This document shows positions 1 through 9,002 of a stretch of DNA of 33,879 bases, in pieces. Numbering within the stretch: position 1 is the first letter of the stretch; each line of letters opens with the position of its first letter. The DNA is from Chloroflexi bacterium CFX6 (GTDB taxonomy: Bacteria > Chloroflexota > Anaerolineae > Anaerolineales > Villigracilaceae). Under the pieces are notes generated by a model that was not told where the DNA came from, did no database searches, and saw nothing but the letters and a program-made list of their open reading frames with translations. Position numbers and translations under genes: made by a program. The DNA is taken from NCBI GenBank assembly GCA_030263595.1, contig SZPG01000053.1, positions 1 to 33,879 of the forward strand, given 5' to 3'.

Positions 1-2936
1 GCGTTGACGTAGGTCAATTCGCCGCTGTTCATGTCCAACACGGCGTAGACCGCGGTGACGAACATTCCCTGTTTGGTATCCGGGACGAGGAAATCGTTCA
101 CCCGCCGCAGGGCTTCGGCGGGAGAGGTGGTCTCGATCACAGCCGCGCGGACGAGCGTCCGCGTAAGAGCCATGAAGAGCGCGGCAGGAACGCCCTTGTC
201 GGAAACATCCGCAATGAAGAGGCCGAGTTTGTCATCCGGCAGGTCGAACACGTCGTAGAAATCGCCGCCCACCTGACGGGCGGTCTTCCAGTGCGCGGCG
301 AGTTCCCAATCTGAAAATTGAGGCAGGGATTCGGGGAGAAACGTCTGCTGAATTTGGCGCGCCAGCTGCACTTCCGTTTCGAGGCGTTCCCGTTCGACCA
401 TCTCCTTTTGCAGGAGATCGTTCTGGATCGCCATTGCGGCTTGTTGCGCGATGCCGGTGATGATCTCGAGCCGGCGGGTGCGGAAGCGGAGTCCGCCGGG
501 GGCTTCCTCGACGAGCATCACGCCGTACAGCGCGCCCTTGACCGCGATGGGAACCGCAAACAGGAACGCGCCGGGGTGACCCAGGTCGGCTGCCTGCGCG
601 GGGTCCGCCGAAATCCATGCGCGCAAGCCGCTCTTGTCATCGAGCAGGCAGACGCGCAAACCGAGTTCATCGCGGCAGGCGTCCAGAAAGGCAAATTCGC
701 CCGGGGAGAATGAGCGATTCCAAAATTCACTCGATTCCTCCCGGCTCAAGCCGTACTCCTGCGACGGGATAAAAAGATCGTTGTCCGCGTCCCACTGATA
801 CAGGACAGCGCGTTCGACGCCGACGAGGATTGGCATGATACGGATGATCGTGCCGAGGATCTCGTCGAGGTCATTCAGACTCACGACCGCCTGCGCCACC
901 TGCAACAACGCGGCGGAGGCGTACGCCTGTTCCTGCGCGGCGTCGTACAGGCGCGCGTTCTCGATGGCGACCGCGGCGTAACTGGCGAACGTGGTTGTCA
1001 TCCTCTGCGCCTCGTGGCCGTACCGGCCGGACGTGTGATGAGACAACGTGATGACGCCGAGCGGATGATCTCCGATGCGCATGGGAACGGCAAGCCCTGA
1101 GTAACTTTGTTCGAACCCGGCCGCCAGCCCGGTGATCCAGATCGGGTCGGTGGGTTTGCGAATGATCGGCTGATCGGAATACAACACGTTCGTCAGGGCG
1201 TTGTACGCGTCGGGGTTCGAGTAAAGCAATTGTTCGAGCAGGTCCTCGTCGCAATTGTGACAGGCGGCAAGGTACAACTCGTCCTCATCCAAAAGCCAGA
1301 TGGCGGAAATATCCACCGGCAAATTGCGATCCAGTTCGGAGAGGATGGCTTCCAGCACGTCGTCCACACTCGCCTCCGCCGAGATCAAGCCCGACACCTC
1401 TTGCAGACTCTCGCCCACCTGCCGCCGCCACTGCTCCGTGCGGTACAGGTCGGCGTTGTGGATGGCGGTCGCTATATTATCCGCCACCGCCTCGAAGATC
1501 ATGCGGTCGTCGTCGGTGAAAGCGTTGGGTCTGTCCGATTGAATATCCAGCACACCGACGACCTCCTCGTCGAACAAAAGAGGCACACAAAGTTCCGAGC
1601 GCGTGTTTTCCGGCGGGAACGGCGACGGGCGATAACGTTTGTCCTTTTTTACGTCGCGCGCGAGGATGGTCTGTCCTTTTCGCGCAACCCAGGGGATGAT
1701 GCCCTCCGCATCGTCGAGCGAAAGCGAGTAGCCCGGCAACCCGGTTCTTCTTCTGCCGCTTCCCGCCACGTACTCGATCAGGCGGCGGTTTTGATGCACG
1801 GTGAAAAGATGGACGTGGGGATATCCGAACCGATCATGGATCAACGTGGCGACGTTCTCCATCAGCACGCGCAGGTCGAGCGACGAACTGACGCTCTTGC
1901 TGACCTCCGCGATGAGGGTCAACTGATTGGCGCGTCGGCGCAGGTCGCTGTACAAGCGCGCCCCCTCCACCGCACGGGCGACCGTATCCGCCAGCGCCTC
2001 GAGGATCAAAAGGTCGTTCGGATGGAAGGCGTTCAAGCGGTCGCTTTGAACATCCAGCACGCCCAGCACGCGCCCTTCGATCTTCAAGGGGATGACGACT
2101 TCGGAACGCGTTTCGGGAAGCGCGTCAATGAAACGATAACGCGGGTCCTTTTGCACGTCGGTGACGAGGATCCGCTCTCCCTCCGCCGCAACCTGCCCGA
2201 TCAACCCCTGGCCCATTTCCACATCCAAAGCGACTCTTTTTTTGCGCCTGCCCTTGCGAGGCAGATTCTTCGGCGTCGCGCTGGCGCGGAAACGCAGGGA
2301 GGAAGTGTCCTCCCGCACGGTAAAAATGGCGACGTAATAATAATTGAACGTCTTCTGGATCAATTCGGTCACGCGCTCGGAGAGTTCCGTCACGCTGAGG
2401 GTGTTGGCGATCTGCGCGCTGACCTGGCGCACGAGGTTCAACTGATTGAGTCTGAATCGTTCCACCGCCACGCGATGCGAGGCGACCAGCCCCATGGATA
2501 TCACGCCCGCCATGCCCTTCAAAAGATCGAGTTCGCTTTTTTTGAAGGCGGGTCCCTTCGGGCGGTTGATCTGGATCGCTCCCAGCGTAATCCCATGTTC
2601 GGTAAGGGGGACCACAACCCAGGCGGCGCGTGAAGCGCTGCCCATCGTCCCGCGATCATTCCTGATGGTCGGTTGTCCCGTTCGCATGGCGCGCCGCATC
2701 GCCGCCGAGGGAGGCGGTTGCGTAAAGGTCCCTTCGTGATCCACGTTGGGCAGGCGGAAGAGGTTGTCCTGGAGCCAGACGGTCACATGCCCTTTGATGA
2801 GGCCGGCAACGACCGCGTGGATCTGGTCGCGCTGGGCGGCAAGCGAGGTGGCGCTGACGATCTGTTCCCCAAGCGCAGCAAGATCGCCCAAATCCGGTGG
2901 CTGTGGCGAACGAGTGGCGGCGGACATGCCGGTCAT
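1..2936 (-). CDS. Multi-GAF SpoIIE/RsbU-type PP2C phosphatase (C-terminus cut by window edge)
   Basis: Reading the minus strand from the ATG at 2936 gives 978 uninterrupted codons to the window edge. There are five GAF-like segments, at about residues 25-152, 165-312, 335-485, 508-652 and 678-828. The second and third are close copies, each with a motif like VLDVQSDR or VLDIQSDR. A short helical linker leads into a SpoIIE/PPM phosphatase domain from about 842, with the metal-site motifs VGGDFYDVF and ADVSDKG; the domain is incomplete here. The start codon overlaps the stop of the RsbW-like gene by ATGA, so the two are translationally coupled. In known partner-switching systems such a phosphatase dephosphorylates the STAS antagonist in response to a signal sensed by its GAF domains. 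The signal is unknown. Confidence 0.93.
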   Translation of the reverse strand, partial: MTGMSAATRSPQPPDLGDLAALGEQIVSATSLAAQRDQIHAVVAGLIKGHVTVWLQDNLFRLPNVDHEGTFTQPPPSAAMRRAMRTGQPTIRNDRGTMGSASRAAWVVVPLTEHGITLGAIQINRPKGPAFKKSELDLLKGMAGVISMGLVASHRVAVERFRLNQLNLVRQVSAQIANTLSVTELSERVTELIQKTFNYYYVAIFTVREDTSSLRFRASATPKNLPRKGRRKKRVALDVEMGQGLIGQVAAEGERILVTDVQKDPRYRFIDALPETRSEVVIPLKIEGRVLGVLDVQSDRLNAFHPNDLLILEALADTVARAVEGARLYSDLRRRANQLTLIAEVSKSVSSSLDLRVLMENVATLIHDRFGYPHVHLFTVHQNRRLIEYVAGSGRRRTGLPGYSLSLDDAEGIIPWVARKGQTILARDVKKDKRYRPSPFPPENTRSELCVPLLFDEEVVGVLDIQSDRPNAFTDDDRMIFEAVADNIATAIHNADLYRTEQWRRQVGESLQEVSGLISAEASVDDVLEAILSELDRNLPVDISAIWLLDEDELYLAACHNCDEDLLEQLLYSNPDAYNALTNVLYSDQPIIRKPTDPIWITGLAAGFEQSYSGLAVPMRIGDHPLGVITLSHHTSGRYGHEAQRMTTTFASYAAVAIENARLYDAAQEQAYASAALLQVAQAVVSLNDLDEILGTIIRIMPILVGVERAVLYQWDADNDLFIPSQEYGLSREESSEFWNRSFSPGEFAFLDACRDELGLRVCLLDDKSGLRAWISADPAQAADLGHPGAFLFAVPIAVKGALYGVMLVEEAPGGLRFRTRRLEIITGIAQQAAMAIQNDLLQKEMVERERLETEVQLARQIQQTFLPESLPQFSDWELAAHWKTARQVGGDFYDVFDLPDDKLGLFIADVSDKGVPAALFMALTRTLVRAAVIETTSPAEALRRVNDFLVPDTKQGMFVTAVYAVLDMNSGELTYVN

Positions 2937-3346
2937 CCCCTCCGCTTGATCATTTTCAGTGTGTTGCGATTCTTCTTTGGTTCCGCGCTGTAATGAATTT
3001 CGTCCATCAACTTACGCATAAGGAATATGCCCAATCCCCCGATCTTTCTTTCAGAGAGATCCGCCTTGAGGTCCGGCGCCGGCACTTCGGACGGGTCGAA
3101 CGGCTCGCCGTGATCCACAAGGATGATCGTGATGACGTTGCCTTTGACGCCGCATGAAATTTCGAGCAGTCCATCGCCAACGCCTTCGTAGGCGTGTTCG
3201 ATGATGTTCGAGGCTGCTTCGTCCGTCGCCAGTTGGATGTTGTAGATCTCCTTGTCGTTGAAACCGCCGGCGCGCGCAATGTTCCCGACAAATTCGCGGA
3301 TTTCGTCCAGGTATTCGAACTTTGCGGCAAATTGAACGGTTTGCAT
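2933..3346 (-). CDS. RsbW/SpoIIAB-like anti-sigma factor serine kinase
   Basis: This 137-residue GHKL-fold (HATPase_c_2) protein has an N-box around DEAASNIIEHAY, a G1-type motif DHGEPFDP and a glycine-rich G2 motif KIGGLGIFLM. In characterised systems such a kinase binds and inhibits a sigma factor or other target, and phosphorylates the STAS antagonist to release itself. It lies between the STAS gene and the phosphatase gene on one strand, which is the usual order of an Rsb module. No sigma factor is present in the window, so the output is unknown. The start was chosen because MQTVQFAAKFEYLDEIREF matches the usual family beginning. Confidence 0.92.
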   Translation of the reverse strand: MQTVQFAAKFEYLDEIREFVGNIARAGGFNDKEIYNIQLATDEAASNIIEHAYEGVGDGLLEISCGVKGNVITIILVDHGEPFDPSEVPAPDLKADLSERKIGGLGIFLMRKLMDEIHYSAEPKKNRNTLKMIKRRG

Positions 3347-3435
3347 CGAATGGGTTAATAACGCCTCATCGGCGTCCGGACAAGGCTTCCTTTCTTTGAC
3401 ATCCTGGAATGCTATGAGGCTGATTTCGGAGCGGT

Positions 3436-3771
3436 TTAGAAATGCCCCACTGCGGAGATCGGGTCGTCGAAGGTTTTGAACAATTCGGTAAAACCAGCCA
3501 GTTCGAGCGCGTCACGGATACGGTTAGGAACGGAAGCCAGCACGACCTCGCCGCGGTTGTATTTTTTGCAGTTGCGTTGGGCGGCGAGCAGGGCGCGAAA
3601 ACCCGCGCTGGACATGTATTCCAAGCCTTCCATGTTGATCACCAGTTTGTATTTTCCGCCTTCGCTCGCGGCTTCGAGCGCCTGCGCCAGTTTCGGGGCG
3701 GTGGCGCTATCCACGCGACCCCTGACCGTGATCATATCGCAATGCTTGAATTCCTGAACTGCAATTTCCAT
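3436..3771 (-). CDS. STAS-domain anti-sigma factor antagonist (RsbV/SpoIIAA-like)
   Basis: This 111-residue single STAS domain has the diagnostic EYMSSAGFRALL motif. Ser54 or Ser55 is the expected phosphorylation site of the partner kinase. The start is supported by a GGAGG Shine-Dalgarno site 8 nt upstream of the ATG. It is the first gene of the three-gene minus-strand partner-switching operon, with about 90 bp before the kinase gene. Unphosphorylated, it would titrate the kinase; the downstream SpoIIE phosphatase would regenerate it. Confidence 0.93.
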   Translation of the reverse strand: MEIAVQEFKHCDMITVRGRVDSATAPKLAQALEAASEGGKYKLVINMEGLEYMSSAGFRALLAAQRNCKKYNRGEVVLASVPNRIRDALELAGFTELFKTFDDPISAVGHF

Positions 3772-3816
3772 GAGGCATCCTCCGGGTCTGATTTGGCGTC
3801 CATGTCAACCTGGCGG

Positions 3817-3825
3817 ATTATAACA
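3817..3825 (-). promoter_or_regulatory. Extended -10 promoter for the partner-switching operon
   Basis: On the minus strand there is a perfect extended -10 element, TGT followed by TATAAT, about 45 bp upstream of the STAS start codon. No convincing -35 hexamer is seen, as is common for extended -10 promoters. This is sequence inspection only. Confidence 0.5.
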
Positions 3826-3921
3826 TGAGATGTTCCCGATAAATGGCGCGAGTCCCTGCCTCCCATCCCCCTCAATTCCATGATATAAACCGATAAAATC
3901 CCCGGAGGCTGCTTATCAATA

Positions 3922-4542
3922 ATGAGACCAGGAAAACGATTTTATCTGGAGTGGATGATCCTGAATCCCATGGGCTTTACGCTGGGCAGCCTGCATGGAG
4001 CAACGGATCACGGTTTGGTTCCCTCCGTGATACCGGGGTACATCGGCTTGATTTTGGGCGATCTTGTTTTCGGGATGATGGTCGGCTTCGTGCAGCAACT
4101 CGCATTCCGAAGAGCCGATCTGCCGCTTGGCTCCGCGCGGTGGATCATTGCCAACGCCATCGGTTTCACGTTGGGAGCGCGGGCGGGCGCGTTCCTGACC
4201 TTCCGCCTGACCGATGACTGGCTGACCGCGGGGATCATTTTCGGAATGTTCATGGGCGGAAGCATCGGGCTGTCAACCGCCTTCGCTCTTTACAGAAGCA
4301 TTTCCTCCGGCCGCCTGTTTGCGTGGCTGGTCACTTGTGTTTTTGCATGGGTCGTTGGGGAGAAAATCGCATTCGCCTCCCTCTTCTCGATAAAAACTGC
4401 GCCCCTGGTTGGAGCGGCGATTGCAGGGATCACGGGGCTGGCGCTGATGGTCATTCTTCCCCATTTACGAATGGAGAAACAGGTCCTGGAAGAACAATGG
4501 CGTTCTATGCCCCCACCGCAAACGCGACCCGATCCGGATTGA
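3922..4542 (+). CDS. Uncharacterised multi-pass membrane protein
   Basis: I do not recognise this 206-residue protein. It has roughly five hydrophobic segments rich in Gly and Ala, such as GYIGLILGDLVFGMMVGF and WIIANAIGFTLGARAGAF, which look like small-residue-packed helices. It ends in a polar Pro-rich tail (MPPPQTRPDPD). A GGAGG lies 13 nt before the ATG, which is longer than usual, so the start is not certain. The last 38 bp overlap the convergent gene on the other strand. Function unknown. Confidence 0.7.
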   Translation: MRPGKRFYLEWMILNPMGFTLGSLHGATDHGLVPSVIPGYIGLILGDLVFGMMVGFVQQLAFRRADLPLGSARWIIANAIGFTLGARAGAFLTFRLTDDWLTAGIIFGMFMGGSIGLSTAFALYRSISSGRLFAWLVTCVFAWVVGEKIAFASLFSIKTAPLVGAAIAGITGLALMVILPHLRMEKQVLEEQWRSMPPPQTRPDPD

Positions 4543-5029
4543 CCAGCATCATCGGCGTATGCAACGGCGGCATCTGCGGCAGGTAGGGATTTATGATCTC
4601 CGCCTCATAAACGGACATCCACGAGACGCGCGCCACCTCCAGGCTGGTGGCAAGTTCCGTCTGGGTCGAGATGCGGATCTTCCCTTTCACGACGAAGGTC
4701 CCCACCAGCGCCTGTACGTCCTGCATCATGCGGTTCGCTTCGTTGGGATCGTAATCCAGCGGCTCGTCGGTGGGCGGCAGGGTATGGAACGCGATCAACT
4801 GCGACGTGGGGAAAAAGATCTCGGCAAAGGACAACGGCTTCACCGGCGTCCCCCCGAACACGATCACCTGCGGCTTGAGAACGTGCATGTATTTCGGCGC
4901 GCCGTCCGTGCGGAGCCAGATGTTCACGCGCAAAACGTTCTGTTTCGAAACCACCTCCCCGCGCACCAGCGTATCCTGCGTGTACAACATCACGGGCGTT
5001 GTCTTCTCGTCGGGTCGTAGTACGTACAT
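4505..5029 (-). CDS. Uncharacterised 174-residue cytosolic protein
   Basis: I do not recognise this family. The protein starts MYVLRPDEKTTPVML and has no signal peptide or membrane segment. It looks mostly beta-stranded, with motifs such as DTLVRGEVV, RVNIWLRTDG and GKIRISTQTE. The frame stays open further upstream, but the ATG at 5029 is preceded by GGAGG with 4 nt spacing and lies just downstream of a TATAAT, so the shorter protein is preferred. It is divergent from recJ, and its 3' end overlaps the convergent membrane-protein gene. Confidence 0.75.
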   Translation of the reverse strand: MYVLRPDEKTTPVMLYTQDTLVRGEVVSKQNVLRVNIWLRTDGAPKYMHVLKPQVIVFGGTPVKPLSFAEIFFPTSQLIAFHTLPPTDEPLDYDPNEANRMMQDVQALVGTFVVKGKIRISTQTELATSLEVARVSWMSVYEAEIINPYLPQMPPLHTPMMLVNPDRVAFAVGA

Positions 5030-5047
5030 GATGCCTCCGTGCGGCTC

Positions 5048-5086
5048 ATTATACACTTGTCCCCAAATCCGATCACAGTTTATACT
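5048..5086. promoter_or_regulatory. Overlapping divergent promoters of the 174-residue gene and recJ
   Basis: The minus strand has TATAAT at 5048-5053, reading towards the gene at 5029. The plus strand has TTGTCC at 5057-5062, an 18-bp spacer and TATACT at 5081-5086, reading towards recJ. The two promoters interleave in under 40 bp, so transcription in one direction may interfere with the other. Inferred from consensus matches only. Confidence 0.5.
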
Positions 5087-5123
5087 GTGCAGGCAACCCT
5101 CAACTTTGAAATTTACACAACGA

Positions 5124-6863
5124 ATGGATTCCCGCCGAATGCACAATAAACGCTGGGTCATACAACCTCCCGTCACCCCACACGCCGACGACGCGCTCTC
5201 GAAATTCCCATACGTTCTGAAGCAGATCCTCTTCAACCGCGGCTACAGCGCCGACGCCGAGGCGCGCGCCTTCCTCAAAGCCGAACCGATCTCGGAAACC
5301 GATCCCTTCCAACTCATCGGCATGAACGCCGCCGTTGACCGCATTAAATTTGCGCTCGAACACGACGAACCCATCGCCGTCTATGGCGATTACGACGTGG
5401 ACGGCGTCACAGCCACCGCGCTCCTGGTGGAGGCGCTTCAAGAGTTGGGAGCCAATGCACACGGCTACATTCCGAATCGTTTCGACGAAGGCTATGGACT
5501 CAACAAGGACGCATTGGATTCCCTCCAGGCGGACGGCGTCAAACTGGTCATCACCGTGGATTGCGGCATCCGTTCGCCCGACGAAGCGCTTCACGCGCGA
5601 ACCATCGGGCTGGACCTCATCATCTCGGACCATCACCACCCCGACGGCTCCAACCTGCCCCCCGCCCTGGCGGTCATCAACCCCAAACAACCCGGCGATG
5701 CTTATCCAGATAAAGACCTTGCCGGCGTTGGTATCGCATACAAGATGGCAGAGGCTTTATTCATCCTTCATCCCTTCGACTTCGCTCAGGGCAAGCCTTC
5801 ATCTTTCATCCTTGACGATCTTCTCGATCTCGTCGCCCTCGGCACCGTTGCCGACCTCGCCCCGCTCGTCGGCGAGAACCGCGTCCTCGTTCGCAAGGGA
5901 CTCAAACAGATCCGCGAAACGAAGCGCCAGGGACTCTTCTCGCTGGCGGGCGTCGCGCAGATCAAACTCGACAAGATCACAGCCGGTCACATCGGCTTCA
6001 TGCTCGGACCGCGCCTCAACGCCTCCGGCCGGCTCGAATCCGCGTTGGCATCCTTTGAATTGCTCACCACCACAGACATCATGCGCGCCGGCCAACTCGC
6101 CCAGCAACTCGACGTGCAGAACCGCCAAAGACAAAGCATCACCAGGTCCATGCAACAAAAAGCGGAGGAGATCGCCCTCGGCGAAGACCCCGATGCATAC
6201 CTCCTTTTTGCCGCGCACGAAGAATTCAACCCCGGCGTCGTCGGGCTTGCCGCCTCGAGACTGACCGAAATCTATTACCGCCCCGCCATCGTCGCCGCGA
6301 AGGGAGCCGAGGAAACGCGCGGCTCGTGCCGCTCCATCCCCGAGTTCCACATCACCGACGCGCTCGACCAATGCAGGGACCTGCTCGTCCGCCACGGAGG
6401 TCACGCCGCCGCGGCGGGGTTCACAATAAAAAACGAAAACCTCCCCGCATTCGTGACCCGCATGAAAATGATCGCAAAGGAACAACTCGCAGGCAGGGAC
6501 CTGCGCCAGACCCTCACCGCAGACATGGAGATCGCGCTCGAAGAGTTGAATTTCGAGGTGTTGAAACAACTCACTTATCTCGAACCAACCGGTTATGGGA
6601 ATCCCGAAGCGGTCTTCGTCTCGCGCGATGTCAAGGTCAGGTCGTCGCGCGCCGTCGGCGCGGAGGGCAAACATCTCAAACTATCCCTCGAGGATTCGCG
6701 CGGCGCGACCTACGACGCCATCGGCTTCCGCATGGGGGAACTGCAGCCCTCCCTGCCCCCACGCCTCGACGTGATGTACACCCTCGAAGCCAACGAATGG
6801 AACGGGCGCACGACCCTGCAATTGAACCTCAAAGACCTCAAAGCCGCAGGCGTGCCGGACTGA
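5124..6863 (+). CDS. recJ: Single-stranded-DNA-specific 5'-3' exonuclease RecJ
   Basis: This is a DHH-family exonuclease of 579 residues, close to the usual RecJ length. It has DYDVDG at residues 89-94 and the name-giving DHH at 169-171, both metal-binding. A DHHA1 region contains RHGGHAAAAGF, and an OB-like C-terminal domain follows. RecJ degrades single-stranded DNA 5' to 3' in recombination and mismatch or base-excision repair. The frame is open further upstream, but the promoter at 5057-5086 and the family start rule out the long form; MHNKRW at 5139 is an equally plausible start. The oddity is an in-frame insert, HPFDFAQGKPSS, at residues 216-227. Confidence 0.95.
   Translation: MDSRRMHNKRWVIQPPVTPHADDALSKFPYVLKQILFNRGYSADAEARAFLKAEPISETDPFQLIGMNAAVDRIKFALEHDEPIAVYGDYDVDGVTATALLVEALQELGANAHGYIPNRFDEGYGLNKDALDSLQADGVKLVITVDCGIRSPDEALHARTIGLDLIISDHHHPDGSNLPPALAVINPKQPGDAYPDKDLAGVGIAYKMAEALFILHPFDFAQGKPSSFILDDLLDLVALGTVADLAPLVGENRVLVRKGLKQIRETKRQGLFSLAGVAQIKLDKITAGHIGFMLGPRLNASGRLESALASFELLTTTDIMRAGQLAQQLDVQNRQRQSITRSMQQKAEEIALGEDPDAYLLFAAHEEFNPGVVGLAASRLTEIYYRPAIVAAKGAEETRGSCRSIPEFHITDALDQCRDLLVRHGGHAAAAGFTIKNENLPAFVTRMKMIAKEQLAGRDLRQTLTADMEIALEELNFEVLKQLTYLEPTGYGNPEAVFVSRDVKVRSSRAVGAEGKHLKLSLEDSRGATYDAIGFRMGELQPSLPPRLDVMYTLEANEWNGRTTLQLNLKDLKAAGVPD
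5769..5804 (+). repeat. In-frame dispersed-repeat insert within recJ
   Basis: The segment encoding HPFDFAQGKPSS sits between two near-identical TTCATCCTTCATC-like flanks (5760-5772 and 5797-5812). The core spells TTCGACTTCGCTCAGGGC. It interrupts the conserved stretch EALFIL...DDLLDLVALG. I recall similar PFDFAQGK peptides in many unrelated Chloroflexota proteins, which suggests a dispersed repeat. Only one copy is in this window. Confidence 0.6.
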
Positions 6864-6958
6864 CGCAACACACCGCGCCGCGCGATGTCCTCATGCCGAC
6901 CCTGCAACCCGTCTCCTGAAACGGCGTATACCAAAGTGACATCATTCAGGAGAAACTC

Positions 6959-7495
6959 ATGAACGCACAACAAAAACCCACCCTCGTCCAGGTCATCGCC
7001 TGGATGACTCTCGTCAGCGGCGTCGTCAACCTGTTCTGGGGATTCGCCGCTTCCGGCACCGCGCTTGCCACCATCGTCGGCATGATCTGTACCCCGCTCA
7101 CCATCCTGCCCGCCGTCCTGGGCGTCTTCGAACTGATCTACGCCGCGAAACTGTTCAGCAACCCGCCGCAAAGCGTAAAGCCATCCACCAACATCGCCGT
7201 CTTCGAGATTGCCGCTGTGCTGGCAGGCAATGTCTTCTCGATGGCGGTCGGCATCCTCGCGCTGGTCTTCTACAACGACGCCGAAGTCAAGGATTACTTT
7301 GCCCGCCTGAACGGGACGCTGAGCGAAGCCGAAGCGCCTCCCGAGCCTGCGACTCCGCCCGCGCCCGCCTCATTACCGGACCCCGAGCCTGCTCCGGCTT
7401 CCGAAGAACCCGCCGCTACGCCCGAGGAAACCCCCGCTCCCCAGGAACCTCCCGCCAAACCCAAACGCGCCCCGCGCAAAGTGGCAAAGAAATAA
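6959..7495 (+). CDS. Uncharacterised membrane protein with Pro/Ala/Glu-rich, basic-ended tail
   Basis: This 178-residue protein has an AGGAGA ribosome site just before the ATG. The first 120 residues contain three to four hydrophobic segments: one near VIAWMTLVSGVVNLFWGF, one near IVGMICTPLTILPAVLGV and one near FSMAVGILALVFY. The tail from about residue 125 is almost only Pro, Ala, Glu and Ser, and ends with the basic KPKRAPRKVAKK. The tail is probably disordered and cytosolic. Function unknown. A strong terminator follows directly. Confidence 0.8.
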   Translation: MNAQQKPTLVQVIAWMTLVSGVVNLFWGFAASGTALATIVGMICTPLTILPAVLGVFELIYAAKLFSNPPQSVKPSTNIAVFEIAAVLAGNVFSMAVGILALVFYNDAEVKDYFARLNGTLSEAEAPPEPATPPAPASLPDPEPAPASEEPAATPEETPAPQEPPAKPKRAPRKVAKK

Positions 7496-7513
7496 CAGGT
7501 TACCCATGGACAT

Positions 7514-7551
7514 AACGCCCCGGTTGCGACGCCGGGGCGTTGTTCTTTATT
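7514..7551 (+). terminator. Intrinsic terminator after the membrane-protein gene
   Basis: A perfect 10-bp stem (AACGCCCCGG at 7514-7523 with CCGGGGCGTT at 7532-7541) with an 8-nt loop is followed by TGTTCTTTATT. Confidence 0.85.
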
Positions 7552-7584
7552 AAACCGGGATACAATACTTCCCCGGGAGAACAC

Positions 7585-8931
7585 ATGCGAAGAAAAACAC
7601 ATCTCTTTTACAAAGCCGTACTTGCCCTGCTTATGCTGTTTTCGATCGCCTCATGCGCGGCGCCCTATCAAACAGACCGGCGCCCGAACTTCCTGATCAT
7701 CGTCACGGACGATCAGCGGCTCGACACAATGGAGTACATGCCCAACACACAAAGCCTGATCCTCGATCAGGGCGTGACGTTCGCAAACGGATTCGTGACC
7801 ACGCCGCTGTGTTGTCCCAGCCGCGCCAGCATATTGACCGGCATGTACGCGCACAACCACGGGGTGCGCGAGAACGAAGACAAATTGAATCACACAACCT
7901 TTATGGAAGTCATGCGCGATAACGGCTATTACACCGGCCTGGTGGGAAAATACCTGAATTCATGGAAGGGCGAACCGCGCCCCGAGTACGATTACTGGGT
8001 ATCCTTCTTCAAAGGCGAGACGGTCTACTACAGCCCCGACCTCAACGTCAACGGCGAATGGCTCCGTCACAAAGACCAGTATGTCACCTACGCGCTCGGC
8101 GACTATGCGGTGGATTTTCTGGATAAAGCCGCCCGGCAGGACAAGCCGTTCATCCTGCTCTTTGCGCCCAACGCCCCCCACCGCCCGACCACACCCGCAG
8201 CGGAGGACGAAGGCTTGCTGACCGATCTTGAACCGCACCGCCCGCCCAGCTTCAACGAGGAGGATATGTCGGATAAACCGGCGTGGCTTGCCAATCGCCC
8301 CCTCCTAACCGAGGAGGAGATCGTTGAAATCGACGCGTACAGGCGCGACCAACTCCTCACCCTGATCTCGCTCGATCGCACGATTGCCAGGGTCATTGCC
8401 CAATTGCAAAGTTCGGGCGAACTGGACAGGACGATGGTCGTTTTCATTTCGGACAATGGGCAGTTTTTGGGTGAGCACAGATTCGGATCATCGAAGAACA
8501 GGTATTACGAGGAAAATGTCCACATCCCGTTTGCGATCCGCTATCCGCCTCTCGTCCCTGTGCCGTACGTGGAAAACAAACTCGCCGCCAACATTGACAT
8601 CGCCCCCACGTTGTTCGATCTGGCGGGAATCCCCATCCCTGCCTCGATGGACGGCGAATCCCTCGCCAAACTCCTGCGGGGGGACGGACCCTGGCGGGAA
8701 TATCTCCTGCTCGAAGGCGGAATTCTCGACGGCAGTTACGTGGGAGTTCGCTCGGAGCGATACTTTTACGGCGAAAACGACGGCTATCCGGAATTCTACG
8801 ATCTTCTGGAAGACCCCTATCAATTACAAAACCTGATCGGCGACCCGGATCATCGGGACCTCATCGCCCAATACAAAACCCTGATGGACCAAATGCAGCA
8901 GCCCAAATTCGTTCCGACGATAACGCCGTGA
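7585..8931 (+). CDS. Sulfatase lipoprotein (formylglycine-dependent)
   Basis: This 448-residue alkaline-phosphatase-superfamily sulfatase begins with a lipoprotein signal peptide (lipobox IASC, lipidated Cys24), so it should act outside the membrane. The calcium-site TDD is at 41-43. The sulfatase signature LCCPSRASILTG places the formylglycine Cys at residue 76, followed by Cys77. The second metal site is SDNG in FISDNGQFLGEHRF. Family knowledge says it hydrolyses sulfate esters, probably of a glycan; the substrate cannot be told. The start at 7585 is chosen for the signal peptide and a GGGAG site 5 nt upstream. No formylglycine-generating enzyme is in the window. Confidence 0.93.
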   Translation: MRRKTHLFYKAVLALLMLFSIASCAAPYQTDRRPNFLIIVTDDQRLDTMEYMPNTQSLILDQGVTFANGFVTTPLCCPSRASILTGMYAHNHGVRENEDKLNHTTFMEVMRDNGYYTGLVGKYLNSWKGEPRPEYDYWVSFFKGETVYYSPDLNVNGEWLRHKDQYVTYALGDYAVDFLDKAARQDKPFILLFAPNAPHRPTTPAAEDEGLLTDLEPHRPPSFNEEDMSDKPAWLANRPLLTEEEIVEIDAYRRDQLLTLISLDRTIARVIAQLQSSGELDRTMVVFISDNGQFLGEHRFGSSKNRYYEENVHIPFAIRYPPLVPVPYVENKLAANIDIAPTLFDLAGIPIPASMDGESLAKLLRGDGPWREYLLLEGGILDGSYVGVRSERYFYGENDGYPEFYDLLEDPYQLQNLIGDPDHRDLIAQYKTLMDQMQQPKFVPTITP

Positions 8932-8960
8932 CCCGATCCGAAACCGTGAGTTTCTTCCTC

Positions 8961-8989
8961 TTGACTCTCCTCCCCCTCAACCGTAGAAT
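8961..8989 (+). promoter_or_regulatory. Sigma-70-type promoter of the gcv operon
   Basis: TTGACT at 8961-8966, a 17-bp spacer and TAGAAT at 8984-8989. The expected transcription start near 8996 lies just before the glycine riboswitch. Confidence 0.8.
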
Positions 8990-9002
8990 CGAAACACAAC
9001 AT

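Noticed and set aside
4770..5123. N-terminal extension of recJ
   Set aside because: It overlaps the opposite gene and the divergent promoters, and the added residues do not look like RecJ.
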